Program-made: the position numbers and the translations under genes
Part shown: one piece after another, positions 1 through 5,173 of the stretch
Layout: each line of letters begins with the position of its first letter
How positions within the stretch are numbered: position 1 is the first letter of the stretch
The notes under the pieces: model-generated
What the model saw: the letters and a program-made list of their open reading frames with translations, nothing else
Databases searched by the model: none
What the model was told of the DNA's origin: nothing
Assembly: GCA_036556985.1 (NCBI GenBank)
Contig: DATBIK010000105.1
Coordinates: 1 to 7,913, forward strand
Source: JAPSGM01 sp036556985
Lineage (GTDB): Bacteria > Chloroflexota > Limnocylindria > QHBO01
Length of the DNA stretch: 7,913 nt
Direction: 5' to 3'

Positions 1-858
1 GGTCACCTCCTCGCCGCGGTGGGCGGGCAGGCAGTGGAGGAAGATCGCGCCCGGATCGGCCTCGTCCATGAGCGCCGGCGTGACGGTGTAGCCGGCGAAC
101 GACGCGCGGCGTGCCTCCTGCTCGGCCTCGTGGCCCATCGAGGTCCAGACGTCGGCGTACACCGCGTCGGCGCCCCGAACCGCCTCGTGCGGATCGGCGG
201 TGAGCACGATCGAGCCGCCGGTCACCGCCGCCAGCCGGCGGGCATCGGCCACGACCGACGGGGAGGGCTCGTACCCGGCCGGGGTGGCGAGCCGCAGCTC
301 GAAGCCGGTGAGCGCGGCGGCCTGGACGAGGGAGTGCGCCACGTTGTCGCCGTCGCCCACGAAGGCCACCGCCAGCCCGGCGAGGTGACCGTACTCCTCG
401 CGCAGGGTGAGGACGTCGGCGAGCGCCTGGCAGGGGTGGTGGTCATCGGTCAGGGCGTTGACGACCGGGACCGTGGCGTGCTGCGCCAGCTCCTCGACCG
501 ACGCCTGCGCGAAGGTGCGGATGACGATGGCGTCGAGGTAGCGCGACAGGGTGCGGGCGGTGTCTGCGATCGTCTCGCCGCGACCGAGCTGCAGCTCGTC
601 GGGCCGGAGCGCGATCGGCAGCATGCCGAGCCGCCAGGCGGCGGCCTCGAAGCTCACCCGGGTCCGGGTCGAGGGCTTGTGGAAGATGAGGCCGATGCGC
701 CCGCCGTCGAGCGCCCCCCGCGCCAGTGTCCGGTCACGCTTGAAGCGCTCGGAAAGATCGAGCAACGCCTCGATGCCCGCGCTGTCGAAGGCGTCGAAGG
801 TGAGGAAGTCGGCCGGCACCGCCAGGTGGACGGGAGGTGGGGTGAGCCGCGCGGCCAT
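1..858 (-). CDS. argF: Ornithine carbamoyltransferase, 3' end outside window
   Basis: Transfers the carbamoyl group of carbamoyl phosphate to ornithine to make citrulline, a cytoplasmic step of arginine biosynthesis. 286 codons are visible, read from 858 down to the window edge. The carbamoyl-phosphate loop STRTR is at residues 63-67, the ornithine-type signature HHPCQ at 140-144, DVWTSMG at 236-242, and HCLPAHRGEEV at 275-285, the active-site cysteine motif near the C-terminus. The HHPCQ and SMG motifs separate it from aspartate carbamoyltransferase. The family is usually about 305-330 residues, so only about 20-40 residues should be missing. The start is fixed by an AAGGAGG ribosome site six bases upstream. 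It is divergent from queG, with a GC-rich hairpin in its leader. No other arg gene is visible. Which isozyme name (argF, argI or arcB) applies cannot be told from the sequence; argF is the default for a biosynthetic enzyme. Confidence 0.96.
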   Translation of the reverse strand, partial: MAARLTPPPVHLAVPADFLTFDAFDSAGIEALLDLSERFKRDRTLARGALDGGRIGLIFHKPSTRTRVSFEAAAWRLGMLPIALRPDELQLGRGETIADTARTLSRYLDAIVIRTFAQASVEELAQHATVPVVNALTDDHHPCQALADVLTLREEYGHLAGLAVAFVGDGDNVAHSLVQAAALTGFELRLATPAGYEPSPSVVADARRLAAVTGGSIVLTADPHEAVRGADAVYADVWTSMGHEAEQEARRASFAGYTVTPALMDEADPGAIFLHCLPAHRGEEVT

Positions 859-863
859 GGACG

Positions 864-870
864 CCTCCTT
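864..870 (-). promoter_or_regulatory. Shine-Dalgarno site of argF
   Basis: On the minus strand this reads AAGGAGG, a near-perfect anti-16S match, with five bases (GTCC plus the preceding C) before the ATG at 858. It fixes the argF start and shows that this organism does use canonical ribosome binding sites on some genes. Confidence 0.85.
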
Positions 871-886
871 GCGCAGCGAGATGAAC

Positions 887-914
887 CGCGCGGGGCGGCA
901 GGCGGCCCCGCGCG
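887..914 (-). repeat. GC-rich hairpin in the argF leader
   Basis: A 10-bp perfect inverted repeat (887-896 with 905-914) flanks an 8-base loop. On the minus strand it lies 16 bases upstream of the argF Shine-Dalgarno and about 28 bases before the start codon. There is no T-run after it, so it does not look like a standard terminator. It could be a leader structure affecting argF expression, or simply a by-product of extreme GC content. I see no recognisable ARG box. Confidence 0.5.
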
Positions 915-992
915 CAGTCGGAGCATCCCCGCGGCCGGCGACCCGGGGTAGTGCCGTTCGGCCCGGCCCGAGCGGGCCATCGTGCGGGTGTG

Positions 993-998
993 TAGGGT
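993..998 (+). promoter_or_regulatory. -10 hexamer of queG, leaderless configuration
   Basis: TAGGGT fits the TANNNT form of a sigma-70-type -10 element and is followed by six bases (GGGTGG) and then the ATG of queG at 1005. Transcription starting 6-7 bases past the hexamer would begin at or next to the start codon. No good Shine-Dalgarno is present and no -35 TTGACA-like hexamer is visible at normal spacing. The same layout recurs before four other genes here. Confidence 0.55.
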
Positions 999-1004
999 GG
1001 GTGG

Positions 1005-2084
1005 ATGACCGCGCTCCCGCGTGAGCGGCTCGCCGCGCTCGCTGCGCGCCACGGCCTCGACGTCGTGGGCGTCACCGATGCCGTGCCGCTGCCCGACGAC
1101 CGCGCGCGGATGGAAGCCAGCGCGGAGGCGGGTCGCATGGCACGCATGGAGTGGATGGGCGGCGACCGCCCGCGGCTGGCAACCGATCCCCGTGCCCACG
1201 ACCCGGCGGCGCGCTCGGTCATCGTCGTCGCGGCGCCGTACGCCGGCTCCGATCGCGCGGGCTGGGATGCGGCGCCGGACGCGCTGCATGCGGCGCTCGG
1301 CGAGGTGCTCTCCGGGGCGCCCGCCGAACCGGCCGGGAAGATCGCCCGCTACGCGCTCGGCAGCGACTACCACCAGGCCCTCCGCGCCCGGCTCGAGGCT
1401 CTCGCCGCCGACGTCCGCGCCGAAGGGCTGCCTACGGGCGAGGTCGCCTACGTCGACGACCGACCGCTCGCCGAGCGCGCGCTCGCCGCGCGCGGCGGCC
1501 TGGGCTGGATCGGGAAGAACACGAACCTGCTGACCCACCGTCGGGCCGGGTCGTGGGTGTTCCTCGGCGCGCTCCTCAGCTCGGCCGAGCTGCCTGCCGA
1601 CGAGCCGCTCCGCTCGAGCTGCGGCGGGTGCACGCGCTGCCTCGACGGCTGCCCTACCGGCGCGCTCATCGGTCCGCAGTCGATCGACGCCCGCCGCTGC
1701 ATCAGCTACCTGACCATCGAGCATCCCGGCGCCTTCACGGCCTGGGAGGCCGAGGCCATCGGCGACTGGATCTTCGGCTGCGACGTCTGCCAGGAGGTCT
1801 GCCCGGTCAACGCCGATGCCGACGACACCGGCCCGCTGCGCGTACCGCTGCTGCCGCTCATCGCCTGGCTGCTGCCGCTCGGAACGCGCGCCTTCGCGAG
1901 GGCGGTGGGGGAGACCGCGCTCACCCGCGCGGGGCGGCACCGGCTGCTGCGCAATGCCATCGCGGCCGTGGCCAACGCCGGACCGATGCCTCCCGACGCC
2001 CTGCCGCTCCTCGAGCGTGCGGCCTCGGACCGGCGACCGGAGGTGACCGCGCAGGCGCAGGCAGCGCTCGGACGCGCACGCTGA
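1005..2084 (+). CDS. queG: Epoxyqueuosine reductase QueG
   Basis: Catalyses the cobalamin-dependent reduction of epoxyqueuosine to queuosine in tRNA, the last step of queuosine synthesis, using two [4Fe-4S] clusters in the cytoplasm. The 359-residue product has the family hallmarks: YALGSDYH at 116-123, VDDRPLAERALA at 150-161 with the acidic residues expected at the catalytic position, GLGWIGKNTNLL at 165-176, GSWVFLG at 182-188, the first ferredoxin-type motif with C206, C209, C212 and C216, C232, and the second motif with C259, C262 and C266. The C-terminus holds only a short HEAT-like segment (about 332-356), so it is slightly shorter than the 375-390 residues I recall for E. coli and Bacillus. 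The ATG at 1005 sits directly behind a -10-like hexamer. A stem-loop overlaps its stop codon. No other queuosine gene is in the window, so the pathway is either encoded elsewhere or the precursor is salvaged. Confidence 0.95.
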   Translation: MTALPRERLAALAARHGLDVVGVTDAVPLPDDRARMEASAEAGRMARMEWMGGDRPRLATDPRAHDPAARSVIVVAAPYAGSDRAGWDAAPDALHAALGEVLSGAPAEPAGKIARYALGSDYHQALRARLEALAADVRAEGLPTGEVAYVDDRPLAERALAARGGLGWIGKNTNLLTHRRAGSWVFLGALLSSAELPADEPLRSSCGGCTRCLDGCPTGALIGPQSIDARRCISYLTIEHPGAFTAWEAEAIGDWIFGCDVCQEVCPVNADADDTGPLRVPLLPLIAWLLPLGTRAFARAVGETALTRAGRHRLLRNAIAAVANAGPMPPDALPLLERAASDRRPEVTAQAQAALGRAR

Positions 2085-2114
2085 GGGGCCCGCGTCGCGT
2101 GACGCGGGCCCCTC
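2083..2114. terminator. Bidirectional terminator-like stem-loop between queG and the fasciclin gene
   Basis: A perfect 14-bp inverted repeat (2083-2096 with 2101-2114) with a four-base loop GCGT starts inside the queG TGA. The opposing fasciclin gene stops at 2137, so a single structure could serve both converging transcripts. Neither side has a T-tract, so this is a strong hairpin but not a textbook Rho-independent terminator. U-less hairpin terminators have been proposed for high-GC bacteria. Confidence 0.75.
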
Positions 2115-2136
2115 GTAGTCGGAGATGAGGCGTGGG

Positions 2137-2733
2137 TCAGATATCGGCCGGGATGAGCACCCGATCGATGGTGTGGATCACGCCGTTGTCGGCCTTGATG
2201 TTGATCTGCCACGGGACGAGCCGCGGATTGCGCAGGTCCGGGTCGTAGTCGCGCAGCGTGATCAGGCGTGGCCGGATCACCGCGCCCTCGAGCAGGGTCG
2301 GGATGCGGCGGCTGAGCAGCACCCGGATCGGACCGTAGTAGTCCGGCGACACGTGGTAGAGCAGGATGCTGGTCAGCACCGGCAACGGGTCGCCGCCGCC
2401 GAGGTTGGTGAGGGCCGCCACGAGGAAGTTCCAGGCGCCGGCCTCGCTCCGCCCTTCGTACCCGAGGTCGCGGGCAGTGCGGATGAAGGCGCGGTCGTTC
2501 GGGGCGAAGACGGTGAAGGTCGCGTCCGGATCGGCCAGCGCGCCCTCCAGGCCAGCGGTCAGAACCGCGTTGAGGAGGATGTCGTAGTCGGCGCGGTTGC
2601 CGTCGAACTCGCCGCCGCTGGCCGCCACGATGTCGGTGATGGTGCCCCGGCCCTCGCCGCCGCCGGCGCTGGCCGCTGGCGCGATCGCCAGGAGCAGGGA
2701 CAGGGACAACAGGATGGGGATGATCTTCTTCAT
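2137..2733 (-). CDS. Secreted fasciclin (FAS1) domain protein
   Basis: A 198-residue protein with one FAS1 domain, a fold used in cell-surface adhesion and matrix proteins. Residues 1-23 form a Sec signal peptide: MKK, a hydrophobic core rich in L and I, then APAASA, with cleavage expected before G24. The FAS1 H1 motif is TFTVFAPNDRAF at 72-83, the conserved YH pair is at 126-127, and the H2 motif is NGVIHTIDRVLIP at 183-195. No lipobox cysteine, LPXTG or membrane anchor is visible, so the mature protein is probably released or loosely cell-associated. The start is supported by a GGAG nine bases upstream. It is monocistronic, convergent with queG, and has a 19-bp dyad about 30 bases before its start. 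The ligand is unknown. Family assignment is very secure; the biological role is not. Confidence 0.93.
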   Translation of the reverse strand: MKKIIPILLSLSLLLAIAPAASAGGGEGRGTITDIVAASGGEFDGNRADYDILLNAVLTAGLEGALADPDATFTVFAPNDRAFIRTARDLGYEGRSEAGAWNFLVAALTNLGGGDPLPVLTSILLYHVSPDYYGPIRVLLSRRIPTLLEGAVIRPRLITLRDYDPDLRNPRLVPWQINIKADNGVIHTIDRVLIPADI

Positions 2734-2762
2734 CGGTATGTGCTCCGGTGTCTCCTCGCCAT

Positions 2763-2781
2763 GAGATCGATCGTCGATCTC
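2763..2781. promoter_or_regulatory. 19-bp dyad upstream of the fasciclin gene
   Basis: GAGATCGA, three bases (TCG), then TCGATCTC: an 8-bp perfect inverted repeat with odd centre, 30 bases upstream of the fasciclin start at 2733. Its size and position fit a transcriptional operator better than a terminator, and it is less GC-rich than the surroundings. No regulator for it can be named from the sequence. Confidence 0.4.
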
Positions 2782-2872
2782 TTCGGTTGGTGGCGGGAAT
2801 ACGTCACTGCGCCGCGGAGCGGATCACCCGTCTGCGAGCTGTCGTGATGAGGATCTCCTGGGGTACCTTGCA

Positions 2873-2899
2873 CCCGGCCCATCAATTGGTGAGGCCGGG
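2873..2899. repeat. 27-bp interrupted dyad upstream of tRNA-Pro
   Basis: CCCGGCC (2873-2879) and GGCCGGG (2893-2899) pair perfectly. The 13 bases between them, CATCAATTGGTGA, are themselves nearly self-complementary around CAATTG, so almost the whole segment folds on itself. It lies 30 bases upstream of the putative tRNA -10 element. It may be a binding site, or a terminator for transcripts from either side; no T-tract supports the latter. Confidence 0.4.
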
Positions 2900-2928
2900 C
2901 GCCTCGTGGCCCTCGCCGCGGAAGTCGC

Positions 2929-2934
2929 TACACT
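2929..2934 (+). promoter_or_regulatory. -10 element of tRNA-Pro
   Basis: TACACT matches TANNNT and lies 13 bases before the mature tRNA 5' end at 2948, leaving a short leader of about 7 bases to be removed by RNase P. No convincing -35 hexamer is visible around 2904-2911. Confidence 0.5.
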
Positions 2935-2947
2935 GTGGCTCCGACGT

Positions 2948-3024
<77 letters not shown>

Positions 3025-3026
3025 TC

Positions 3027-3278
3027 CTATGACTTCGGATCGCGCGAGCGCTTGATCTCCCGCTCCAGCTCGTCCGCGCGGCGGCGCGTCTCGAGGTCGT
3101 CCGGCGCCTCACCGCGGATGCGGTCGTTCGAGCCGAGCGCATCGTTATTCCGGCGCCGGTCCGCATCCTGATCCGGGCGGGACTGCGCGGCCTGGCTCTC
3201 GTTCGTGTCCTTGCGCCAGTCGGCCCGCAGCCGGCGCGTGCGCCGCCGCCGTCCGTCGTTGGTGTCAGGCTCGGTCAT
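3027..3278 (-). CDS. Small charged, probably disordered protein
   Basis: An 83-residue open frame with strong third-position G/C preference, so probably a real gene. The product is extremely hydrophilic: an arginine run at residues 10-18 (RRRRTRRLR), a mixed D/R/N middle, and a C-terminal segment (about 58-80) rich in E, R and L with a coiled-coil look. There are no cysteines, no membrane segment and no signal peptide. I do not recognise a family. The start at 3278 lies inside the preceding gene, overlapping it by 14 bases, and has no good ribosome site of its own, so translation is probably coupled to that gene. The basic stretch could contact nucleic acid, but this is only inference. A longer in-frame upstream extension is open but runs antiparallel to nothing conserved and lies in the shadow of the neighbour. 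Confidence 0.6.
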   Translation of the reverse strand: MTEPDTNDGRRRRTRRLRADWRKDTNESQAAQSRPDQDADRRRNNDALGSNDRIRGEAPDDLETRRRADELEREIKRSRDPKS

Positions 3279-3621
3279 GCTTCCCGCGCCCGATTCGCGG
3301 TTCCGTGGGGGCGGCATTGGCCCAGGGGTAGCGCTGGTTGGCGGTCTCCAGCACGCGCAGGAGCTCGAGGCGGGCGTCGCGGAGCTTCCTGCCCATGGCC
3401 GCGGCATCGGCCGCGTGCGCGTCGCCGCGCTGCATCTCGGATCCGACGAGGCGCTGTCCCTTGCCGTACGCCCGGATCGCGTCGTTCGCGGCGCGCGTGA
3501 TGCGATTCGTCGCCTCACGGAGCAGTCGAAGCCGCTCGGACTGGCGTGACTGCTCGCCGAGCTGGGCGTCCAGGGTGCTCCCCAGCTCCTCGATGAGGGC
3601 GCTCGCCTGCTGGATGACCAT
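3265..3621 (-). CDS. Helical hypothetical protein, upstream partner of the charged protein
   Basis: A 118-residue product if it starts at the ATG at 3621, which has AGGAG three bases upstream. It is almost entirely predicted helix: residues 2-100 alternate hydrophobic and charged positions, ending in RYPWANAAPTEPRIGRG, a likely flexible tail. No cysteines, membrane segment or catalytic motif are visible. An alternative ATG at 3741 with GGAG five bases away would add 40 residues, but those codons lose the G/C third-position bias seen after 3621 (about two thirds versus clearly higher) and encode low-complexity R/P/A/S sequence, so I prefer the shorter form. The helical pattern vaguely recalls translin-like repeats (AIRA.. 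segment), but the length and the missing C-terminal motif argue against it. It overlaps the next gene by 14 bases (ATGACCGAGCCTGA), an operon-like pair. Confidence 0.62.
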   Translation of the reverse strand: MVIQQASALIEELGSTLDAQLGEQSRQSERLRLLREATNRITRAANDAIRAYGKGQRLVGSEMQRGDAHAADAAAMGRKLRDARLELLRVLETANQRYPWANAAPTEPRIGRGKHDRA

Positions 3622-3643
3622 CAGCTCCTGACCCCCTGCCGGA

Positions 3644-3659
3644 TTCCGCGCGCGCGGAA
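3644..3659. repeat. 16-bp perfect palindrome before the helical protein gene
   Basis: TTCCGCGCGCGCGGAA is perfectly self-complementary and lies 22 bases upstream of the preferred start at 3621. It could be an operator for a symmetric dimer, or a hairpin in the leader. If translation instead began at 3741 it would be inside the coding region. Confidence 0.4.
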
Positions 3660-3753
3660 CGCGGGGGTGGCGCAGGCCGGTGCCGCGGGCAAGGGGAGAA
3701 GCCTGGGCTGCCGATCCGCGTGATGGTCGAGCGTCGCTCATGCAGGCTCCGTG

Positions 3754-3795
3754 CTCTTCTCGAATGTGTCGCGGCGCGGGCCGGTCTGAGAAGAG
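3754..3795. repeat. Inverted repeat in the leader of the small gene pair
   Basis: CTCTTCTC (3754-3761) and GAGAAGAG (3788-3795) form an 8-bp stem around 26 bases of GC-rich sequence. It lies between the stop of the MCLTCGC gene (3866) and the small gene pair. A terminator of the former or a leader structure of the latter are both possible. Confidence 0.35.
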
Positions 3796-3836
3796 GCATC
3801 GGCCGAGCGGGGCCTACCGGTCACCGGCAGGCGACC

Positions 3837-3845
3837 AGCGTATCA
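3837..3845 (-). promoter_or_regulatory. Possible extended -10 promoter for the small gene pair
   Basis: On the minus strand this reads TGATACGCT, an extended -10 form (TGN then TANNNT). It sits 21 bases past the stop codon of the MCLTCGC gene and upstream of the coupled pair ending at 3027. No -35 element is evident, so support is the motif and its intergenic location only. Confidence 0.3.
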
Positions 3846-3865
3846 CGTCCCGGGGTGGCGACCCG

Positions 3866-4042
3866 CTAGCGGTACTCGTCGCGGTGCTCGGCGCGGTCCT
3901 TGGCGAGCGTGCGCTCGAAGATGTCGAGCGTTTCCTCCACCGTGTTGCCGGCTTCCTCGGCGGCGGCCTTTAGATCCTCGTATCGAATGTGCGCAGGGCC
4001 CATGTCGAGATGGGCCTGCATGCACCCACAGGTGAGACACAT
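3866..4042 (-). CDS. Small MCLTCGC-type protein of unknown function
   Basis: A 58-residue protein that begins MCLTCGC, giving cysteines at positions 2, 5 and 7, followed by H11. The rest is charged and helical (RYEDLKAAAEEAGNT, then a helix with IFERTLAKDRAEHRDEYR). The start is well fixed by AAGGAG six bases upstream. From memory, short proteins with this N-terminal cysteine cluster and a following ITYEDL-like stretch occur in several high-GC phyla as conserved hypotheticals; I could not check this. A C-x2-C-x-C cluster suggests binding of zinc, copper or an iron-sulfur cluster, or thiol redox chemistry, but this is inference. Dps lies upstream on the same strand beyond a 32-residue gene, so a link to metal or oxidative stress is possible but unproven. 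Confidence 0.8.
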   Translation of the reverse strand: MCLTCGCMQAHLDMGPAHIRYEDLKAAAEEAGNTVEETLDIFERTLAKDRAEHRDEYR

Positions 4043-4048
4043 GTCGGT

Positions 4049-4054
4049 CTCCTT
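4049..4054 (-). promoter_or_regulatory. Shine-Dalgarno site of the MCLTCGC gene
   Basis: AAGGAG on the minus strand with six bases (ACCGAC) to the ATG at 4042. It selects this start over other frames and supports this very short gene being real. Confidence 0.8.
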
Positions 4055-4064
4055 GCAGCAAGAA

Positions 4065-4086
4065 GCCGACCAGCAAAGTGGTCGGC
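4065..4086 (-). terminator. Hairpin between two small genes
   Basis: GCCGACCA (4065-4072) and TGGTCGGC (4079-4086) form a perfect 8-bp stem with a six-base loop. On the minus strand it starts four bases after the stop of the 32-residue gene and ends 10 bases before the next Shine-Dalgarno. TTCTT follows, a weak T-rich tail. It looks like a terminator or attenuator separating the two small genes. Confidence 0.5.
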
Positions 4087-4089
4087 GGG

Positions 4090-4188
4090 TCAGTCCCGAC
4101 GACGGCGGGCCTGGATGCCGATGTAGAGGCCGGTCACCACGATGATGAGCACCGCGGCGCCGACGATGATGGGGGCGAGCTGATCCAT
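4090..4188 (-). CDS. 32-residue single-pass membrane protein
   Basis: A very short frame: MDQLAPIIVGAAVLI, continuing through a hydrophobic stretch and ending in QARRRRD. Residues 5-25 form one strongly hydrophobic helix and the tail has four consecutive arginines, so by the positive-inside rule the N-terminus should be outside and the C-terminus in the cytoplasm. It has the form of small membrane subunits or regulators such as the KdpF or CydX types, but no sequence motif links it to them. Support comes from the clean topology, the -10-like TAGGGT six bases before its ATG, and the hairpin just after its stop. It lies between Dps and the MCLTCGC gene. Confidence 0.6.
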   Translation of the reverse strand: MDQLAPIIVGAAVLIIVVTGLYIGIQARRRRD

Positions 4189-4194
4189 CGGTAC

Positions 4195-4200
4195 ACCCTA
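4195..4200 (-). promoter_or_regulatory. -10 hexamer of the 32-residue membrane protein, leaderless configuration
   Basis: TAGGGT on the minus strand, then GTACCG (six bases), then ATG. This is the same hexamer and spacing as before queG. There is no Shine-Dalgarno in between. A second TANNNT (TAGGCT) lies five bases further upstream. Confidence 0.5.
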
Positions 4201-4215
4201 GCCTACGTCAATGCA

Positions 4216-4266
4216 TGAGCCGGCGGACCGACTACCTGGGGGAGAGGTAGCTGAACCGCCGGCTCA
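4216..4266. repeat. Two-tier stem-loop downstream of dps
   Basis: The outer stem is TGAGCCGGCGG (4216-4226) with CCGCCGGCTCA (4256-4266), 11 perfect pairs. The inner stem is CTACCT (4232-4237) with AGGTAG (4245-4250) around a GGGGGAG loop. The two are separated by a 5x5 internal loop (ACCGA opposite CTGAA). It lies about 190 bases past the dps stop and just upstream of the putative promoter of the 32-residue gene. The simplest reading is a dps terminator, but there is no T-tract and the internal loop is unusual for one, so a small structured RNA is possible. The flanking 4189-4454 has no convincing gene. Confidence 0.55.
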
Positions 4267-4279
4267 CGCCTACTGTACG

Positions 4280-4297
4280 CCGCCCGCGTGCGGGCGG
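4280..4297. repeat. Short GC-only hairpin
   Basis: CCGCCCGC (4280-4287) and GCGGGCGG (4290-4297) with a two-base centre. It is 13 bases from the larger stem-loop, in the same stretch between dps and the 32-residue gene. It may be a second terminator stem, or chance in GC-rich sequence. Confidence 0.35.
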
Positions 4298-4454
4298 GAA
4301 GGGACTTTGGCGTTACCAGCGCGGCAACGGACGATGCGCGGGCCCCCTCGTCGCCGCGGCTGGCTGTGAGGCGGCGACCGGAAGGTCACTGCGAAGCGCC
4401 GCTTCCACGGCTCCCACGAGGACGCTGTGGTCCCCGCCCACGCTCACAGTTGCG

Positions 4455-5072
4455 TCAGTCCTCGACCAGCGGCAGGTCCACGAGGTGCTCGGCCAGGAAC
4501 CAGACCTGCATCTCGTGGCGGCGCAGGACATCGCCCATGAGCAGGTCGTTCGTGCCCCAGTCCTTGTTCTCCTCGGTGGCCTCGATGCCCTTCCGCACCT
4601 TGCCGATGATGAGCCGATGTGCCTCGAGCAGGCGCGTGATCATGGCCGGCACGTCCTCGGCGCCGTCCGGGGCGCGCTCGATGGTCGTCAGCTCCGCGGC
4701 GTGGCGGGGATCGCCGACCGCGATGCCGCCGAGCATCTGGACCCGCTCGGCCAGCTCGTCCACAAGCTCCTGCTGCTCCTCGGCATGCTTGTCGAAGAGG
4801 AGATGGAGCTGGTAGAAGGTCGGGCCGACCACGTTCCAGTGGTGCTTCTTGTAGAGCGCGTAGAGGACGAGGCTGTCGGCCAGGATCTCGTTCAGCAGGC
4901 CGCAGCTCTCCGTGCGGGCGCGGGCGTCGAGCTCGATCGGCAGATCGAGCACGGTGCCGAAACGATGGACTTCCTTGCCGAGCCGCGCGTAGTGCGGGGC
5001 CGCGGGGTCGCCGCTGCCGTTGCGCCCGGTGCGCGTCGGCGTCGCGGCACGGGGTCGGGTCGTGGTCGCCAT
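4455..5072 (-). CDS. dps: Dps-type ferritin, DNA protection protein
   Basis: Forms a dodecameric shell that oxidises Fe(II) with hydrogen peroxide and stores iron, protecting DNA in the cytoplasm during starvation or oxidative stress. The 205-residue product contains all five inter-subunit ferroxidase ligands at the spacing of E. coli Dps (H51, H63, D67, D78, E82): here H78, H90, D94, D105 and E109, within the HHWNVVGPTFYQLH region and the following helix. Residues 1-21 are a flexible tail with five arginines and no acidic residue, which could bind DNA as basic tails do in some Dps proteins; the C-terminus (LPLVED) is acidic. The start is set by GAGGAGG eight bases upstream (5081-5087). The gene is divergent from the membrane protein at 5174. 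I see no recognisable OxyR or Fur site in the 100-base divergent region. Confidence 0.95.
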   Translation of the reverse strand: MATTTRPRAATPTRTGRNGSGDPAAPHYARLGKEVHRFGTVLDLPIELDARARTESCGLLNEILADSLVLYALYKKHHWNVVGPTFYQLHLLFDKHAEEQQELVDELAERVQMLGGIAVGDPRHAAELTTIERAPDGAEDVPAMITRLLEAHRLIIGKVRKGIEATEENKDWGTNDLLMGDVLRRHEMQVWFLAEHLVDLPLVED

Positions 5073-5160
5073 GTGGGAAGCCTCCTCGGGGTCGAATGCT
5101 GTTCGGGACGAGGGTCCGATGCCTGCAGGACCCCTGCCAGTGCCGGAGGTCACCAATGGG

Positions 5161-5166
5161 TATCCT
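5161..5166 (+). promoter_or_regulatory. -10 hexamer of the membrane protein gene, leaderless configuration
   Basis: TATCCT followed by CGCGCCC (seven bases) and ATG at 5174. It is the only TANNNT on this strand between the dps start and this gene. A competing start at 5156 has GGAGG six bases upstream (5145-5149), but a transcript from this hexamer would not contain it. Confidence 0.5.
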
Positions 5167-5173
5167 CGCGCCC

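Noticed and set aside
19..951. Plus-strand 310-codon frame
   Set aside because: It lies antisense to argF, whose motifs are unmistakable; the product is low-complexity R/G/A/E sequence typical of a shadow frame in high-GC DNA.
960..978. GGCCCG/CGGGCC dyad between argF and queG as an operator
   Set aside because: Short, pure GC, with several alternative pairings; not distinguishable from chance in this sequence.
654..1940. Minus-strand 428-codon frame
   Set aside because: Antisense to queG and out of frame with argF at its end; composition is arginine-rich and no domain is recognisable.
1151..2128. Plus-strand 325-codon frame overlapping queG
   Set aside because: A frame shadow of queG made almost entirely of R, A, G and P.
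3265..3741. Translin-family assignment for the helical protein
   Set aside because: There is a faint resemblance in one helix only; the protein is far too short and lacks the conserved C-terminal region of translin.
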